Translations under genes and position numbers: made by a program | Part shown: in pieces, positions 18,623 through 27,350 of the stretch | Layout: each line of letters starts with the position of its first letter | How positions within the stretch are numbered: position 1 is the first letter of the stretch | Notes under the pieces: model-generated | The model's input: the letters and a program-made list of their open reading frames with translations, nothing else | Told to the model about the DNA's origin: nothing | Database searches by the model: none | DNA from: Gammaproteobacteria bacterium | GTDB taxonomy: Bacteria; Pseudomonadota; Gammaproteobacteria; JABDBA01 | DNA: 64,000 nt | Direction: 5' to 3' | Assembly: GCA_013288885.1 (NCBI GenBank) | Contig: JABDBA010000001.1 | Span: 82,765 to 146,764 of the forward strand

Positions 18623-20839
18623 TTAAAACAAAAGTGATGTACCGATTGACCAAAGATTTTCAGTGGCTGATCCACCCTCACTTTGTAGAATATTGCTCAA
18701 TGCCCCATAGTAACGGGTATGTTCATATTCTGTAAATAGCGCAATGTTAGGTGATAAACGAATATAGGGGCGCACAGTCACTTGCCATTCATTAAAACCA
18801 TTACCAATACCCGCGCCTGCTACCGTTTTGCTGGCTATAATACTACGCACGCCTACACGAATAAAAAAGTTATTACTGATTTGTGAATCGCGCGATAATT
18901 CTGCATCTAATTTATCACTGCCTGAGTACCAATAATTGCGGATATCGGTGTCGATAAAATACGGCATTTGACCTTCAATACCTACACCCGGTTGCCAATA
19001 CGGTGTTTGTGCCGGTCGATAAAAATAATTAACGCCGCCTTTGATCGCCCAAAATTCGCTAATGGGATACCAATAAAAAATATCTACATCGCCATTAGTG
19101 ATTTTACCATTATCTATTTCGGCATCATTCATATACAGTTCTAATTTATTGTAATCAGAACCTAGCAATGCTTTATAAGTAAATTTATCAGTGTTGTTAA
19201 ATGGATCAATGCTAGCATCTAAAAAATTAGCCGCATAAAAATTTGCCGGATGAATCATATGATCGGCATGTTCGGCATGTGATGAATCGGCTGTTTGATT
19301 CTGGCTGTAAGTAGTGTAGCGAAAAACACGCTCCATACCCGACATCATGTGATATAAAAAGTGACAATGAAAAATCCATTGGCCACTGGCATCAGCATCA
19401 AAATCAGCAACCACCGTTTCACCAGGCGCTACATCTATGGTATGTAAAAACGGATCAAAAGCACCATGGCCATTACGTAAAATAAAAAAGTGCCCGTGCA
19501 GATGCATTGGGTGATGCATCATTGATTTGTTCACAAAGATAATACGATAACGTTTGCCCGGTTCGATTAAAATTGGTTTTGCTTTATAACCCGGCACTCC
19601 ATTTATAAACCAAATGAAACGCCCCATATAACCCGATAATTCCATGCGAATAATTTGCACTGGTTTATTTGGATCATTAGTCGGCACTGGCGATACTAAA
19701 TTTTGGTATTTTGATGGCGCAGGCTGCATGGCAGACATATCCATATTTTTCATATCCATGCCTGACATATCGCCACTCATACCGGTATCGGGTTGTGGGG
19801 TGGGAAATGGCGCGACATTTTTATAATCCACAACCTGATGTGGTTGCGTTATCAACGCACCTAGTGCAGCGCCGACAGTATCAGCTGATTCAGCATAAAT
19901 AATATAAGGCGAATGATTAGTTATTTTTACTAACGCATCGTAAGTTTCGGCGGGAGTCATTGTGAAATCATTGACAGTATATGGTTGCACATCGTGACCT
20001 TGCACATGCACCATTTGTAGGGTGGTTCCTGGAATTTTTACATGAAACATCGTGCCCGAACCAGCATCGATAAATCGTAAACGCACCACATCGCCAGGTT
20101 TAACTAACGCAGTCCACGGTTGTGTGGGTGGTTGACCATTTAATAAAAAAGTGTCGTAAGCGACATCGCTGATATCATAAATACTCATGCGCATTTGTTG
20201 CATCATTTTATAATTCATAATCATTGTTTGCCGTTGCATTGTATTAGCAACGCGATAATCATGAATGAAGCGCAGCAATGAAGGCTGCAAAGGAAAATCC
20301 GCCGAATAAAAATCACCGTCTTTTTTTAGATTGCGATAAATTTGCTCCGGTGATGTATTACTCCAATCCGATAATATAATTACAAAATCTTTGTCATAGT
20401 GATAACGCGGCGGTTGTAGTGGATCAATAATAATGCCGCCGTATAAACCTTGCTGCTCTTGAAAACCGGCGTGCGCGTGATACCAATAAGTGCCGGATTG
20501 TTTGAGCGTAAATTGATAATGAAAAACGCCGCCGGGCGGAATCGCTGGCGCACTGATGCCTTCTACCCCATCCATCTGCCATGGTACTAATAAACCATGC
20601 CAATGAATAATTGTGCCTTTGTCTAAATGGTTATAAACATTGATCGTAACGCGATCCCCTTCTTTGAAATGTAACGTCGGCGCGGGAATTTGATCATTCA
20701 CCGCAATCGCTTGCACCGTTTTACCCGTAAAGTTTACGGTTTTATACGCCACCGTTAAATTGACGGTGACATTGGCGGCGAAGGCGCTGGGGAGCCAGGT
20801 TATTAATAATAGAATTAGTGTTATTTGTATTTTTTTCAT
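18623..20839 (-). CDS. CopA-CopB fusion: multicopper oxidase joined to an outer-membrane CopB-like barrel
   Basis: 738 residues. After a signal peptide (cleavage near AFA), residues 25-510 form a CopA-type multicopper oxidase with all four copper clusters: HWHG, HAHAGF, HPMHLHGH and HCHFLYHMMSGM. A Met-rich insert (MSGDMSGMDMKNMDM) lies near 360. After a His-rich linker (SSHAEHADHMIH), residues about 530-738 read as CopB: DKFTYKALLGSDYNKLELYM, alternating beta strands and a C-terminal aromatic LLF. CopA and CopB are normally separate genes. The frame is open with no stop, so this is a true fusion in this sequence. Role: oxidising and holding copper in the periplasm and outer membrane. Confidence 0.88.
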   Translation of the reverse strand: MKKIQITLILLLITWLPSAFAANVTVNLTVAYKTVNFTGKTVQAIAVNDQIPAPTLHFKEGDRVTINVYNHLDKGTIIHWHGLLVPWQMDGVEGISAPAIPPGGVFHYQFTLKQSGTYWYHAHAGFQEQQGLYGGIIIDPLQPPRYHYDKDFVIILSDWSNTSPEQIYRNLKKDGDFYSADFPLQPSLLRFIHDYRVANTMQRQTMIMNYKMMQQMRMSIYDISDVAYDTFLLNGQPPTQPWTALVKPGDVVRLRFIDAGSGTMFHVKIPGTTLQMVHVQGHDVQPYTVNDFTMTPAETYDALVKITNHSPYIIYAESADTVGAALGALITQPHQVVDYKNVAPFPTPQPDTGMSGDMSGMDMKNMDMSAMQPAPSKYQNLVSPVPTNDPNKPVQIIRMELSGYMGRFIWFINGVPGYKAKPILIEPGKRYRIIFVNKSMMHHPMHLHGHFFILRNGHGAFDPFLHTIDVAPGETVVADFDADASGQWIFHCHFLYHMMSGMERVFRYTTYSQNQTADSSHAEHADHMIHPANFYAANFLDASIDPFNNTDKFTYKALLGSDYNKLELYMNDAEIDNGKITNGDVDIFYWYPISEFWAIKGGVNYFYRPAQTPYWQPGVGIEGQMPYFIDTDIRNYWYSGSDKLDAELSRDSQISNNFFIRVGVRSIIASKTVAGAGIGNGFNEWQVTVRPYIRLSPNIALFTEYEHTRYYGALSNILQSEGGSATENLWSIGTSLLF

Positions 20840-20922
20840 TATAAACAATATACCTTTTTTGTTCAGCCACCAAGTTTTTGACTATCCTAATCTATATTGG
20901 TCCAATGTAGTATCACCCCCGA

Positions 20923-20948
20923 CCATTTTGCCGACCTCGGCAAAATGG
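20923..20948. terminator. perfect 12-bp hairpin between divergent genes
   Basis: CCATTTTGCCGA (20923-20934) and its exact complement TCGGCAAAATGG (20937-20948) are separated by two bases; the tip would open to a small loop. It is preceded and followed by short A/T runs. Lying between divergent genes, it is oddly placed for a terminator and could be an operator or the residue of an element. Confidence 0.45.
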
Positions 20949-21076
20949 TTTTGCTCAGGATTAGTCGAACAGTCAAAGCGACAGAAAACATTACCAATTA
21001 TATTCTTTATTGACAACTATTCCTTTATTAAGTAACCTATTTGGTAATAATTAATCAATAAAGGGTGCGCTGTTAT

Positions 21077-22054
21077 ATGCAAAAAGAATTAAAAGGTGAA
21101 CTTTTGTCTAAAAAACCAAAAGCACAACATGATAGTGCATGGAAAGACGTGCTTGATGAATATTTACCTCAAGCACTGGAGATTTGTTTTCCCGACCTTT
21201 ACCAGCTCATTGATTGGGATCGAGGATGGGCAGCACAGGATAAAGAGTTAGAAACTATCTCAAAGGAAGATAAAATTGGCAAACAATTTGTCGATAAATT
21301 AATACGGGTATTCCTTAAAGATGGGAGTGCCCCTTGGGTGCTACTTCATCTTGAAGTTGAGCAAGCTCCGACAGCAAAGTTCCCTGAACGCATGTTTGTT
21401 TATGCTATCCGGCTTTTTAATAAATACGGGCGTCCTATCGCAAGCTGCGCTTTTTTGGCTGATGATAATAGCAACTATAGACCCACTTCCTATGAAGTGG
21501 GCTTTGGTGGCTCACGGTTACGGCAAGATTTTCTGGTATGCAAGCTGATCGACTTTGAAAAAGATCGTGAAACGTTGGAGACCTCTACTAATCCTTTTGC
21601 TACGGTCATTCTATTTCACTTGGATGCCCTCAAGGCTAAAAAGCAGCCTGAGGAGCAGAAGTATGAAACCAAAGTCGGTCTATGCAAACGCATGATTAAG
21701 AACGGCTTCAAAAGAAATGAAATCGTTAATTTTTTGCGGTTTTTAGACTTTTCCATTGCGCTAACGGAAGAATTTGAGCTAAAATATAGAGAAGAAATCC
21801 ACCAATTTGAGGCGAACAAACACATGACTTATCTATCCAATTTTGAACTTATCAGTATGCAACGGGGCTTTGAAAAAGGAGTGCACGAAGGCATCGAGAA
21901 AGGCATGGAGAAAGGCATTGCGAGGGGCATCGAGAAAGAACGCAATGAAGTAGCGCTGAATCTATTAAGAGAAGGTTTAGACGTTAATTTAATTGCTAAA
22001 GTGACGGGGTTAACGCCAGAACGTTTGCAAGAATTGCAAAAACAAGCGCATTAG
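21077..22054 (+). CDS. Rpn-type nuclease/transposase-like protein (PD-(D/E)XK)
   Basis: 325 residues. The opening HDSAWKDVLDEYLPQALEI, followed by DKLIRVFLKDGSAPWVLLHLEVEQ and MFVYAIRLFNKYGRPI, matches the Rpn/YhgA-like group, whose PD-(D/E)XK nuclease core uses D..ExE-type residues. The C-terminus carries a run of EKG-type turns (GFEKGVHEGIEKGMEKGIARGIEKE, about residues 270-295), common in these proteins, and then a helix ending LTPERLQELQKQ. The ATG at 21077 is taken in preference to a GTG four codons upstream; AAGGG lies upstream. Such genes multiply in genomes like mobile elements and promote recombination; no terminal repeats were found. Confidence 0.78.
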   Translation: MQKELKGELLSKKPKAQHDSAWKDVLDEYLPQALEICFPDLYQLIDWDRGWAAQDKELETISKEDKIGKQFVDKLIRVFLKDGSAPWVLLHLEVEQAPTAKFPERMFVYAIRLFNKYGRPIASCAFLADDNSNYRPTSYEVGFGGSRLRQDFLVCKLIDFEKDRETLETSTNPFATVILFHLDALKAKKQPEEQKYETKVGLCKRMIKNGFKRNEIVNFLRFLDFSIALTEEFELKYREEIHQFEANKHMTYLSNFELISMQRGFEKGVHEGIEKGMEKGIARGIEKERNEVALNLLREGLDVNLIAKVTGLTPERLQELQKQAH

Positions 22055-22086
22055 CTAATAGTGACACGCACTGTGTACGTGCCGCC

Positions 22087-23445
22087 CTATTTTCTTAATC
22101 GCAATCCCACCACAAAAATAATCAACATAATAGCCGCCGAAAATAACGCCACCCAATGAAAAGCGCTGATAAAATTTGAGTGGCTTTCGCGCCAGTGAAA
22201 AAGTACCGTGGCTAGCGCTAACGATATGGAGCCACTGACATTTAAAATAGTAAATAAGGTTCCAATGGCACTACCCATTTTTTCGGATGGAACGGATTGT
22301 GTTAACGCCGTAATGGAACCCGCATTAGAAATGCCCCAGGTGTAACCCATTAAAACTAAAATTAATATGATAAAGAAAATTGAAGTATTAGGATAAAAGA
22401 AAGCATGACAAATGGCCGCTAGTAGCGCGATGCCTAACCCATAGACTAGAAGATTAAATACACCAAATTTATTTACTAATTTTTCTAAAAACAGTGAAAC
22501 GAACACTTGCGAAACCGGTACACACAACAAAGTTAGTCCGATATAAAATGCGGATTGTTGGCGCATCAATTGCAGATAGAGCGAATCAAAGAACATAAAT
22601 ACAAATACGATAAAACCCGCTATTACACAAACTAACATCGCTAAACAGGCGTGGCGGTTTTTAAAAATTGCTAAGTCTAATAATGGTTGCTCAATTTTAT
22701 TTTCTAAAATAATTAAAAGAACTAACGCTGATAATCCACCAGCAATTGCGACCCATGTTGATGCTAAATCCCAACCCATTTGCTCGCCGTGCACAATGCC
22801 ATAAATCAAACTGCCTAAGCCAATTGCTAATAAAATTGCGCCGTACCAATCTATTTTTATGTTGTAATCCGGTTTCGGTGAAGGCTTGAGGCTGAAAGAA
22901 CAGCATCCTAAACCAATTAAGATAATAGGAATATTAATCCAAAATACCCAGCGCCAGCCTAAGGTGGTGATTAATACACCGCCTAAAAATGGGCCTAACG
23001 CTAATCCCGCGCCATTAAATGCGCTGTAAACGCCGATAGCGCGCATTTGTTCGTTGGCAGGAAATGCTTGCGGTAACAGAGCAACACCAATCGTTGCGAT
23101 AATCGCCGCAGCAAACCCTTGAATGGCGCGAAAAAATATTAACATTTGAATACTGTGCGAATTCGCCGCGCCGATAGCTGCAATACCAAAAATAATAAAC
23201 CCAAAATAAAAAACTTTTTTACGGCCTAATAAATCGCCTGACTTACCCGCGATGATCATGAACATGCAGAGGATCATGGCGAAAATTGTCATCACCCATT
23301 GTAACTGCAACACGGTGGCATGCAGCTCTTTTTGAATAAACGGTAACGCAGTGGTGATGATGGTAACGTCGACAAACGCAGTGAATGATAAAAGGCTTAA
23401 ACCAATTAACGCCCACCATTTGTAGGGGAAGTTATTTTCTTTCAT
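22087..23445 (-). CDS. MFS transporter, DHA2-like drug exporter
   Basis: 452 residues with 12 to 14 hydrophobic helices. Motif A-like GKSGDLLGRKKVF near residue 68 and the motif C-like ALGPFLGGVLI near 155 mark the H+-antiport drug exporter group (EmrB/QacA type). VDVTIITTALPFI near 26 is also typical. It overlaps the end of ogt by 14 bases, so it is the last gene of the DNA-repair cassette. An exporter of the damaging agent is the natural guess but the substrate is unknown. Confidence 0.85.
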   Translation of the reverse strand: MKENNFPYKWWALIGLSLLSFTAFVDVTIITTALPFIQKELHATVLQLQWVMTIFAMILCMFMIIAGKSGDLLGRKKVFYFGFIIFGIAAIGAANSHSIQMLIFFRAIQGFAAAIIATIGVALLPQAFPANEQMRAIGVYSAFNGAGLALGPFLGGVLITTLGWRWVFWINIPIILIGLGCCSFSLKPSPKPDYNIKIDWYGAILLAIGLGSLIYGIVHGEQMGWDLASTWVAIAGGLSALVLLIILENKIEQPLLDLAIFKNRHACLAMLVCVIAGFIVFVFMFFDSLYLQLMRQQSAFYIGLTLLCVPVSQVFVSLFLEKLVNKFGVFNLLVYGLGIALLAAICHAFFYPNTSIFFIILILVLMGYTWGISNAGSITALTQSVPSEKMGSAIGTLFTILNVSGSISLALATVLFHWRESHSNFISAFHWVALFSAAIMLIIFVVGLRLRK

Positions 23446-23929
23446 GATTCAACAACCATTCTTTACGTGATAAACCACCCCCAAAACCAACTAATTTTCC
23501 ATTGCTACCAATCACACGATGGCAGGGAATAATAACCGGAATGGGGTTGCGGCCATTGGCCATGCCAACAGGCCGGGCCTTATTTTTGTCACCGATTCTT
23601 TTTGCTTGCTCGCCATAAGAAATGGTTTCTCCATAGGGTATTTTTTGCAATTGCCGCCATACTTGTATTTGAAATGGTGTGCCATTTAATACTAAAGGCA
23701 GATCAAATGTTTCTCGTTTACCGACGAAATATTCAGCGAGTTGCTTTTTAGTTTGCACAATGATTTTTTCACCTTTCGAACGAATAAGATTTTCGCGGTC
23801 TAAATCTTTGCTGTCCACATCCCATACGATTGCATGTAAACCTTTTGCTGAAGTGATGATGATCAATTCACCGATGGGTGAATCAATGACATCGTAAGTG
23901 CTCTGTTGTAGTAAGTGTAGATTTTTCAT
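23432..23929 (-). CDS. ogt: methylated-DNA--protein-cysteine methyltransferase
   Basis: 165 residues. Removes methyl groups from O6-methylguanine by transfer to its own Cys, in the motif PVIIPCHRVIG near residue 130, with YGEQAKRIG and GGGLSRKEWLLNHE also typical. The ATG at 23929 is chosen: GGAG precedes it by six bases and ATGA overlaps the stop of the glycosylase gene. It supplies the O6 repair activity that the neighbouring Ada-type fusion lacks. Confidence 0.93.
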   Translation of the reverse strand: MKNLHLLQQSTYDVIDSPIGELIIITSAKGLHAIVWDVDSKDLDRENLIRSKGEKIIVQTKKQLAEYFVGKRETFDLPLVLNGTPFQIQVWRQLQKIPYGETISYGEQAKRIGDKNKARPVGMANGRNPIPVIIPCHRVIGSNGKLVGFGGGLSRKEWLLNHERK

Positions 23930-25335
23930 TTTATACTCCAAAGTAGAATAGCCCCATAAGCACGCCAGGGAACCCATTTTTGTGGATCCAAATGCAAACG
24001 TGCGATCTTTTTTTGTATTTCTAAATCAGTTTCAGGAAATCCATTCGGGTTACGCAATGCGCGCATGGCAATGTATTCCACCGTCCACGGGCCGACTCCT
24101 TTTATGGCTAACAATTTTTTACAAGTATCTACGAAATCTGCTGTGCCATCGAGAACCAATGTTTTATTGGCAACTTCATTGGCAAGCGCTTTAATCGTAG
24201 CAACTCTTGCACTTGGCAAACCAATGTTAGATAAATCAGCGGCGAGAATATTTTCTGCGCTTGGGAAAAAACGTTCTAACTGGAGCGAATTATCCAGTGT
24301 TTGTTGTTCGCCGCAAATTTCAACAATACGACCAAGGATGGTACGCGCCGCTTTGACACTGATTTTTTGACCAACCACTGCGCGCACTGCCAGTTCAAAA
24401 CCATCCCAACAACCCGGGATCCTTAATCCCTGATGTTGTTGCAAAAATGGTTTTAGTTTTTTATCTTCTTGCAAACAATTTTCGATGGCCATGGGGTCGC
24501 AATCGAGATCGAAAATGTTTTTCAGTCGCACAATAAACTCCAATATATTGGCGTGTTTACTTAATTTAAATTCAATATCTATTTTATTATTTTCACTGTG
24601 TGTTGCTTTAAACCACCCGCGTATATCACCGTGCGTTATAAGTCGTTGATAAGAATTATCTTCCACCAACTCCGTTCCAGGAATGGCACGGTGACTAAAA
24701 AAACTGATCAGATTGTTCCAAGCATAGGGTGGTCTATAACTTAATTGTAAACGCAGTTGTCCTTCAGAAACCGGTTCTTTTCTAAAAGCGCTCGGCGTTT
24801 TTTGGAAGCGGATTTTAAATGCATCATTAAACCGCCGCAGTGACTGAAAACCGGAGCTATAAGCAATTTCAGTAATTGACAACGATGATTTATCCAATAA
24901 ATTTCTAGCAGTATCCAATTTCTTAGACATTAAAATGGATTGCGGGCTTGCCCCCACTTGTTGTTGAAACAGTTCACTCAACCAGCGTGATCCGATGCCT
25001 AATTTTGCGGCTAAATCTTTAATCGACAAATCTTCTAAAGCAAACGAATCCATCATGCGCACCGCACGTTGCACCGTGGCACAAGTGCCATTCCAAGCAG
25101 CCGAACCAGGGGCGGTTTCTGGCCTACAACGTAAACACGGCCGATATCCCGCTTCTTCGGCTTGCGCGGCATGGATAAAAAATTCGAGGTTTTTTAACTG
25201 CGCTTTTTTGGCCGGGCATATTGGGCGACAATAGATCATGGTGGTTTTGACTGCCACAAAAAATTTGCCATCAAAGCGGAAATCCCGCGCTAAATGGGCG
25301 CGATAAAACTCTTTTTTGTCGTAGGTTACTTTCAT
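23926..25335 (-). CDS. Ada N-domain/AraC regulator fused to AlkA 3-methyladenine glycosylase
   Basis: 469 residues in three parts. The Ada sensor (1-75) has all four zinc cysteines: C36 and C40 (YCRPICPA), C67 and C70 (CLRCRPE), so methylphosphotriester sensing looks intact. An AraC-type DNA-binding region follows (about 85-185; AAKLGIGSRWLSELFQQQVG, ITEIAYSSGFQSLRRFNDAFK). The AlkA part (190-469) has the helix-hairpin-helix LLAIKGVGPWTVEYIAMRAL and the catalytic Asp in FPETDLEI. It would excise alkylated bases and may activate its own operon. Start at 25335 by domain limits; no clear ribosome site. Confidence 0.92.
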   Translation of the reverse strand: MKVTYDKKEFYRAHLARDFRFDGKFFVAVKTTMIYCRPICPAKKAQLKNLEFFIHAAQAEEAGYRPCLRCRPETAPGSAAWNGTCATVQRAVRMMDSFALEDLSIKDLAAKLGIGSRWLSELFQQQVGASPQSILMSKKLDTARNLLDKSSLSITEIAYSSGFQSLRRFNDAFKIRFQKTPSAFRKEPVSEGQLRLQLSYRPPYAWNNLISFFSHRAIPGTELVEDNSYQRLITHGDIRGWFKATHSENNKIDIEFKLSKHANILEFIVRLKNIFDLDCDPMAIENCLQEDKKLKPFLQQHQGLRIPGCWDGFELAVRAVVGQKISVKAARTILGRIVEICGEQQTLDNSLQLERFFPSAENILAADLSNIGLPSARVATIKALANEVANKTLVLDGTADFVDTCKKLLAIKGVGPWTVEYIAMRALRNPNGFPETDLEIQKKIARLHLDPQKWVPWRAYGAILLWSIK

Positions 25336-25391
25336 AGGAGATGATAATAGCAGTTGCAAAAGCAGCCCGCTAGCCAGAATCGGAGGTGGAT

Positions 25392-26549
25392 TTATAGGGC
25401 CACTTCCCCACACCCATTAAACTCAGCAAAATCTTTAATTTTTTCTGCAAATGCCTTGTTAAATTCAGCGGTTTTTTTGCAGCCTTTTTCGGCATGAAAG
25501 CTGCGAATATGAAAAGTCTTTGCAGTCCGGTCGACTTTAGGATCAAAGCGCGCAACAAAACTATCGCCGTAGAGCACCGGCAAACAAAAATAACCGTGTT
25601 GCCTTTTTGCTGCGGGTAAATAACATTCGATTACGTAATTGAAATTAAATAATTGTTGCAGCCGTTTACGTTGAATCACTAGGTTGTCAAAAGGCGATAA
25701 AATATGTAGTTGCTTCGGCTGTTGTTTGGTATTTAGTATTGCTGCACATTTTTCTTTTGACCCATAATAAACATTATCATCAATACCATTTACTTTTATT
25801 TCGGTAATTAAACCTTCTTTCAGTAAACGTTTAATATTTTTATTGATGCCCACTCTGGCATGACTACGTTGATATCCCATTTCGCTGGCGGTGACAATAC
25901 CATTAGCATTTATCGCGGTAAGAATCAGATGTTCATAATATTCGTTATCTGATGGCATCGTAGTATTAATGGTAGATGGTAAAACTTGTTCGGTAAGATC
26001 GTATATTTTGTGAAAGTTTTTACGCTCCGCTACCATTAATTTACCTTCCATCACCAATTGATGTAAAGCACGTTTAGCGGGTTTCCAACCATACCAATTG
26101 CCTAGAGTTTTATCTTTAAACTCAAAATCTTTAGATTGCAAGCCACCTTCTTTTTTGATGCGATCTAACACAAATTTCTTGATTTTCAAATCTTGCGCAA
26201 ACCAGTGTGACTTGCCTTTGGCATAAATTGCTTTCAGCGGCAAAGTAAAACGATAATCACTCATCGGCAAATATGCCGCAGCGTGGCTCCAATATTCAAA
26301 AATCTTTTTTTCGCGCAGGAGTTCGTCAAGATATTTTTGTTGATAATCATTATGGCGTGACCACAAAACATGATGATGCGCACGTGCGATAACTGCCAAG
26401 GTATCGATTTGGATGTAGCCTAAATGTTGAACGATCGCAAGCGTTGCGGCTTTATTAGATTTAATGGTTTTACTCGAATTAAAACTCACTCCACCCAAAC
26501 GTTGGCTTGCTAATACGATTTTTCGTGCTTCGGGGGGAGAGATGATCAT
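25392..26549 (-). CDS. ycaQ: YcaQ/AlkX-like DNA crosslink-unhooking glycosylase (HTH_42 family)
   Basis: 385 residues. Winged-helix repeats characteristic of the AlkZ/YcaQ family are visible: QHLGYIQIDTLAVIARAHHHVLWSR near residues 32-56, including the QID (Q-hydrophobic-D) catalytic motif, then YLPMSDYRFTLP, KRALHQLVMEGKL, LLKEGLITEI and LSPFDNLVIQRKR. E. coli YcaQ excises N7-alkylguanine and unhooks interstrand crosslinks. The ATG at 26549 is one base after the PIN toxin stop, so it is likely coupled to it; the Ada-AlkA gene starts 56 bases downstream. Together they form a repair cassette. Confidence 0.85.
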   Translation of the reverse strand: MIISPPEARKIVLASQRLGGVSFNSSKTIKSNKAATLAIVQHLGYIQIDTLAVIARAHHHVLWSRHNDYQQKYLDELLREKKIFEYWSHAAAYLPMSDYRFTLPLKAIYAKGKSHWFAQDLKIKKFVLDRIKKEGGLQSKDFEFKDKTLGNWYGWKPAKRALHQLVMEGKLMVAERKNFHKIYDLTEQVLPSTINTTMPSDNEYYEHLILTAINANGIVTASEMGYQRSHARVGINKNIKRLLKEGLITEIKVNGIDDNVYYGSKEKCAAILNTKQQPKQLHILSPFDNLVIQRKRLQQLFNFNYVIECYLPAAKRQHGYFCLPVLYGDSFVARFDPKVDRTAKTFHIRSFHAEKGCKKTAEFNKAFAEKIKDFAEFNGCGEVAL

Positions 26550-26550
26550 A

Positions 26551-26931
26551 CTAAGCCGAAATAAAGTGTTTGATAGCATACTGTTTAAAGTGACGATCAT
26601 GACTAATTAAGGTTAATTTTTCAATTTCGGCTTGGGCAATAAGCATACGGTCAAAAGGATCTGTGTGATGTTGGGGTAGCTTTCCAGCAAGGTTTGCATG
26701 ACTATGATGAATAGGTAATTCTTGAAAATCACTTTCCATTAATGCATTTTCAAGATCATTAGGCGTAATGAGTTTACCAGATGCTTTTTTTATTGAAATT
26801 TCCCAGATACTGGCTGCACTGATAAAAACCATGTTATCAGCATCAGAAATTAATTTTCTAATTTTTGACGAAAGTAAAGATTGATCAGACAACCACCACA
26901 GTAAAATATGAGTATCCAACAATAAATTCAT
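26551..26931 (-). CDS. PIN-domain toxin (VapC-like)
   Basis: 126 residues. PIN-domain acidic residues are in place: LLDTHILLWW (residues 4-13), an AASIWEIS segment, HTDPFDRMLIAQA near 90 and LISHDRHF near 108. It would be a ribonuclease blocked by its antitoxin. The start overlaps the antitoxin stop by ATGA. The DNA glycosylase gene follows after one base, an unusual downstream partner. Confidence 0.9.
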   Translation of the reverse strand: MNLLLDTHILLWWLSDQSLLSSKIRKLISDADNMVFISAASIWEISIKKASGKLITPNDLENALMESDFQELPIHHSHANLAGKLPQHHTDPFDRMLIAQAEIEKLTLISHDRHFKQYAIKHFISA

Positions 26932-27167
26932 TCATGCTCTCCTTTAAAAGCAGCAAGCACCTCTGGTGGAAGTGTATCAAAATCTTCATGAATAATAACT
27001 TTCCCTTTCCAATAACCCGGCTTGCGTGTTTTGGTTGTTTTTTTGAAAGGGATAAGTTTAGCGATAGGTTTCCCGGCCTTACCGATTACCACTTCCTCGC
27101 CATGGGCGACCTTCTCAAGAAGACTGGATAAATGGGTCTTTGCTTCATAAATATTGACTGTATACAT
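26928..27167 (-). CDS. Phd/YefM-type antitoxin
   Basis: 79 residues: the Phd fold opening YTVNIYEAKTHLSSLLEKVAHGEEVVIGKAGKPIAKLIP, then a C-terminal tail (residues 50-79) that would neutralise the PIN toxin. GGGAG precedes the ATG. It normally represses its own promoter as a complex with the toxin; repeats suitable as operator lie just upstream (27179-27210). Confidence 0.9.
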   Translation of the reverse strand: MYTVNIYEAKTHLSSLLEKVAHGEEVVIGKAGKPIAKLIPFKKTTKTRKPGYWKGKVIIHEDFDTLPPEVLAAFKGEHE

Positions 27168-27178
27168 ATAAACTCCCT

Positions 27179-27210
27179 TTGACTAAGTTGACTAGGTTAA
27201 GTTTAGTCAA
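27179..27210 (-). promoter_or_regulatory. probable operator of the toxin-antitoxin operon
   Basis: TTGACTAA (27179-27186) and its complement TTAGTCAA (27203-27210) form an inverted repeat, with a further TTGACTA between them (27188-27194). The site is 12 bases upstream of the antitoxin ATG, as expected for autorepression by a Phd-type antitoxin. Confidence 0.55.
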
Positions 27211-27266
27211 GAAATGGCTAAAGGTCAAGCTTGGTATTATCTTCTTGGCCTTTTTATGTCGCTCCC

Positions 27267-27322
27267 TTACAATTTGTTCAACGTATTGAAGAAATTTCTT
27301 CAATGTACTGAACAAATTGTAA
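27267..27322. repeat. 56-base near-perfect palindrome
   Basis: TTACAATTTGTTCA... (27267 on) and ...TGAACAAATTGTAA (to 27322) form 28-base arms that are complementary except at a five-base block (ACGTA/GTACT region). It lies between the end of the TPR gene and the TA operon promoter. There is no T tract of terminator type and no coding sense across it. Confidence 0.6.
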
Positions 27323-27350
27323 AAGTCGTTATGTGTTAACACATTCAATA

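Noticed and set aside
27145..27348. 67-codon leftward frame across the TA promoter
   Set aside because: It spans the long palindrome and operator and has no family resemblance or ribosome site.
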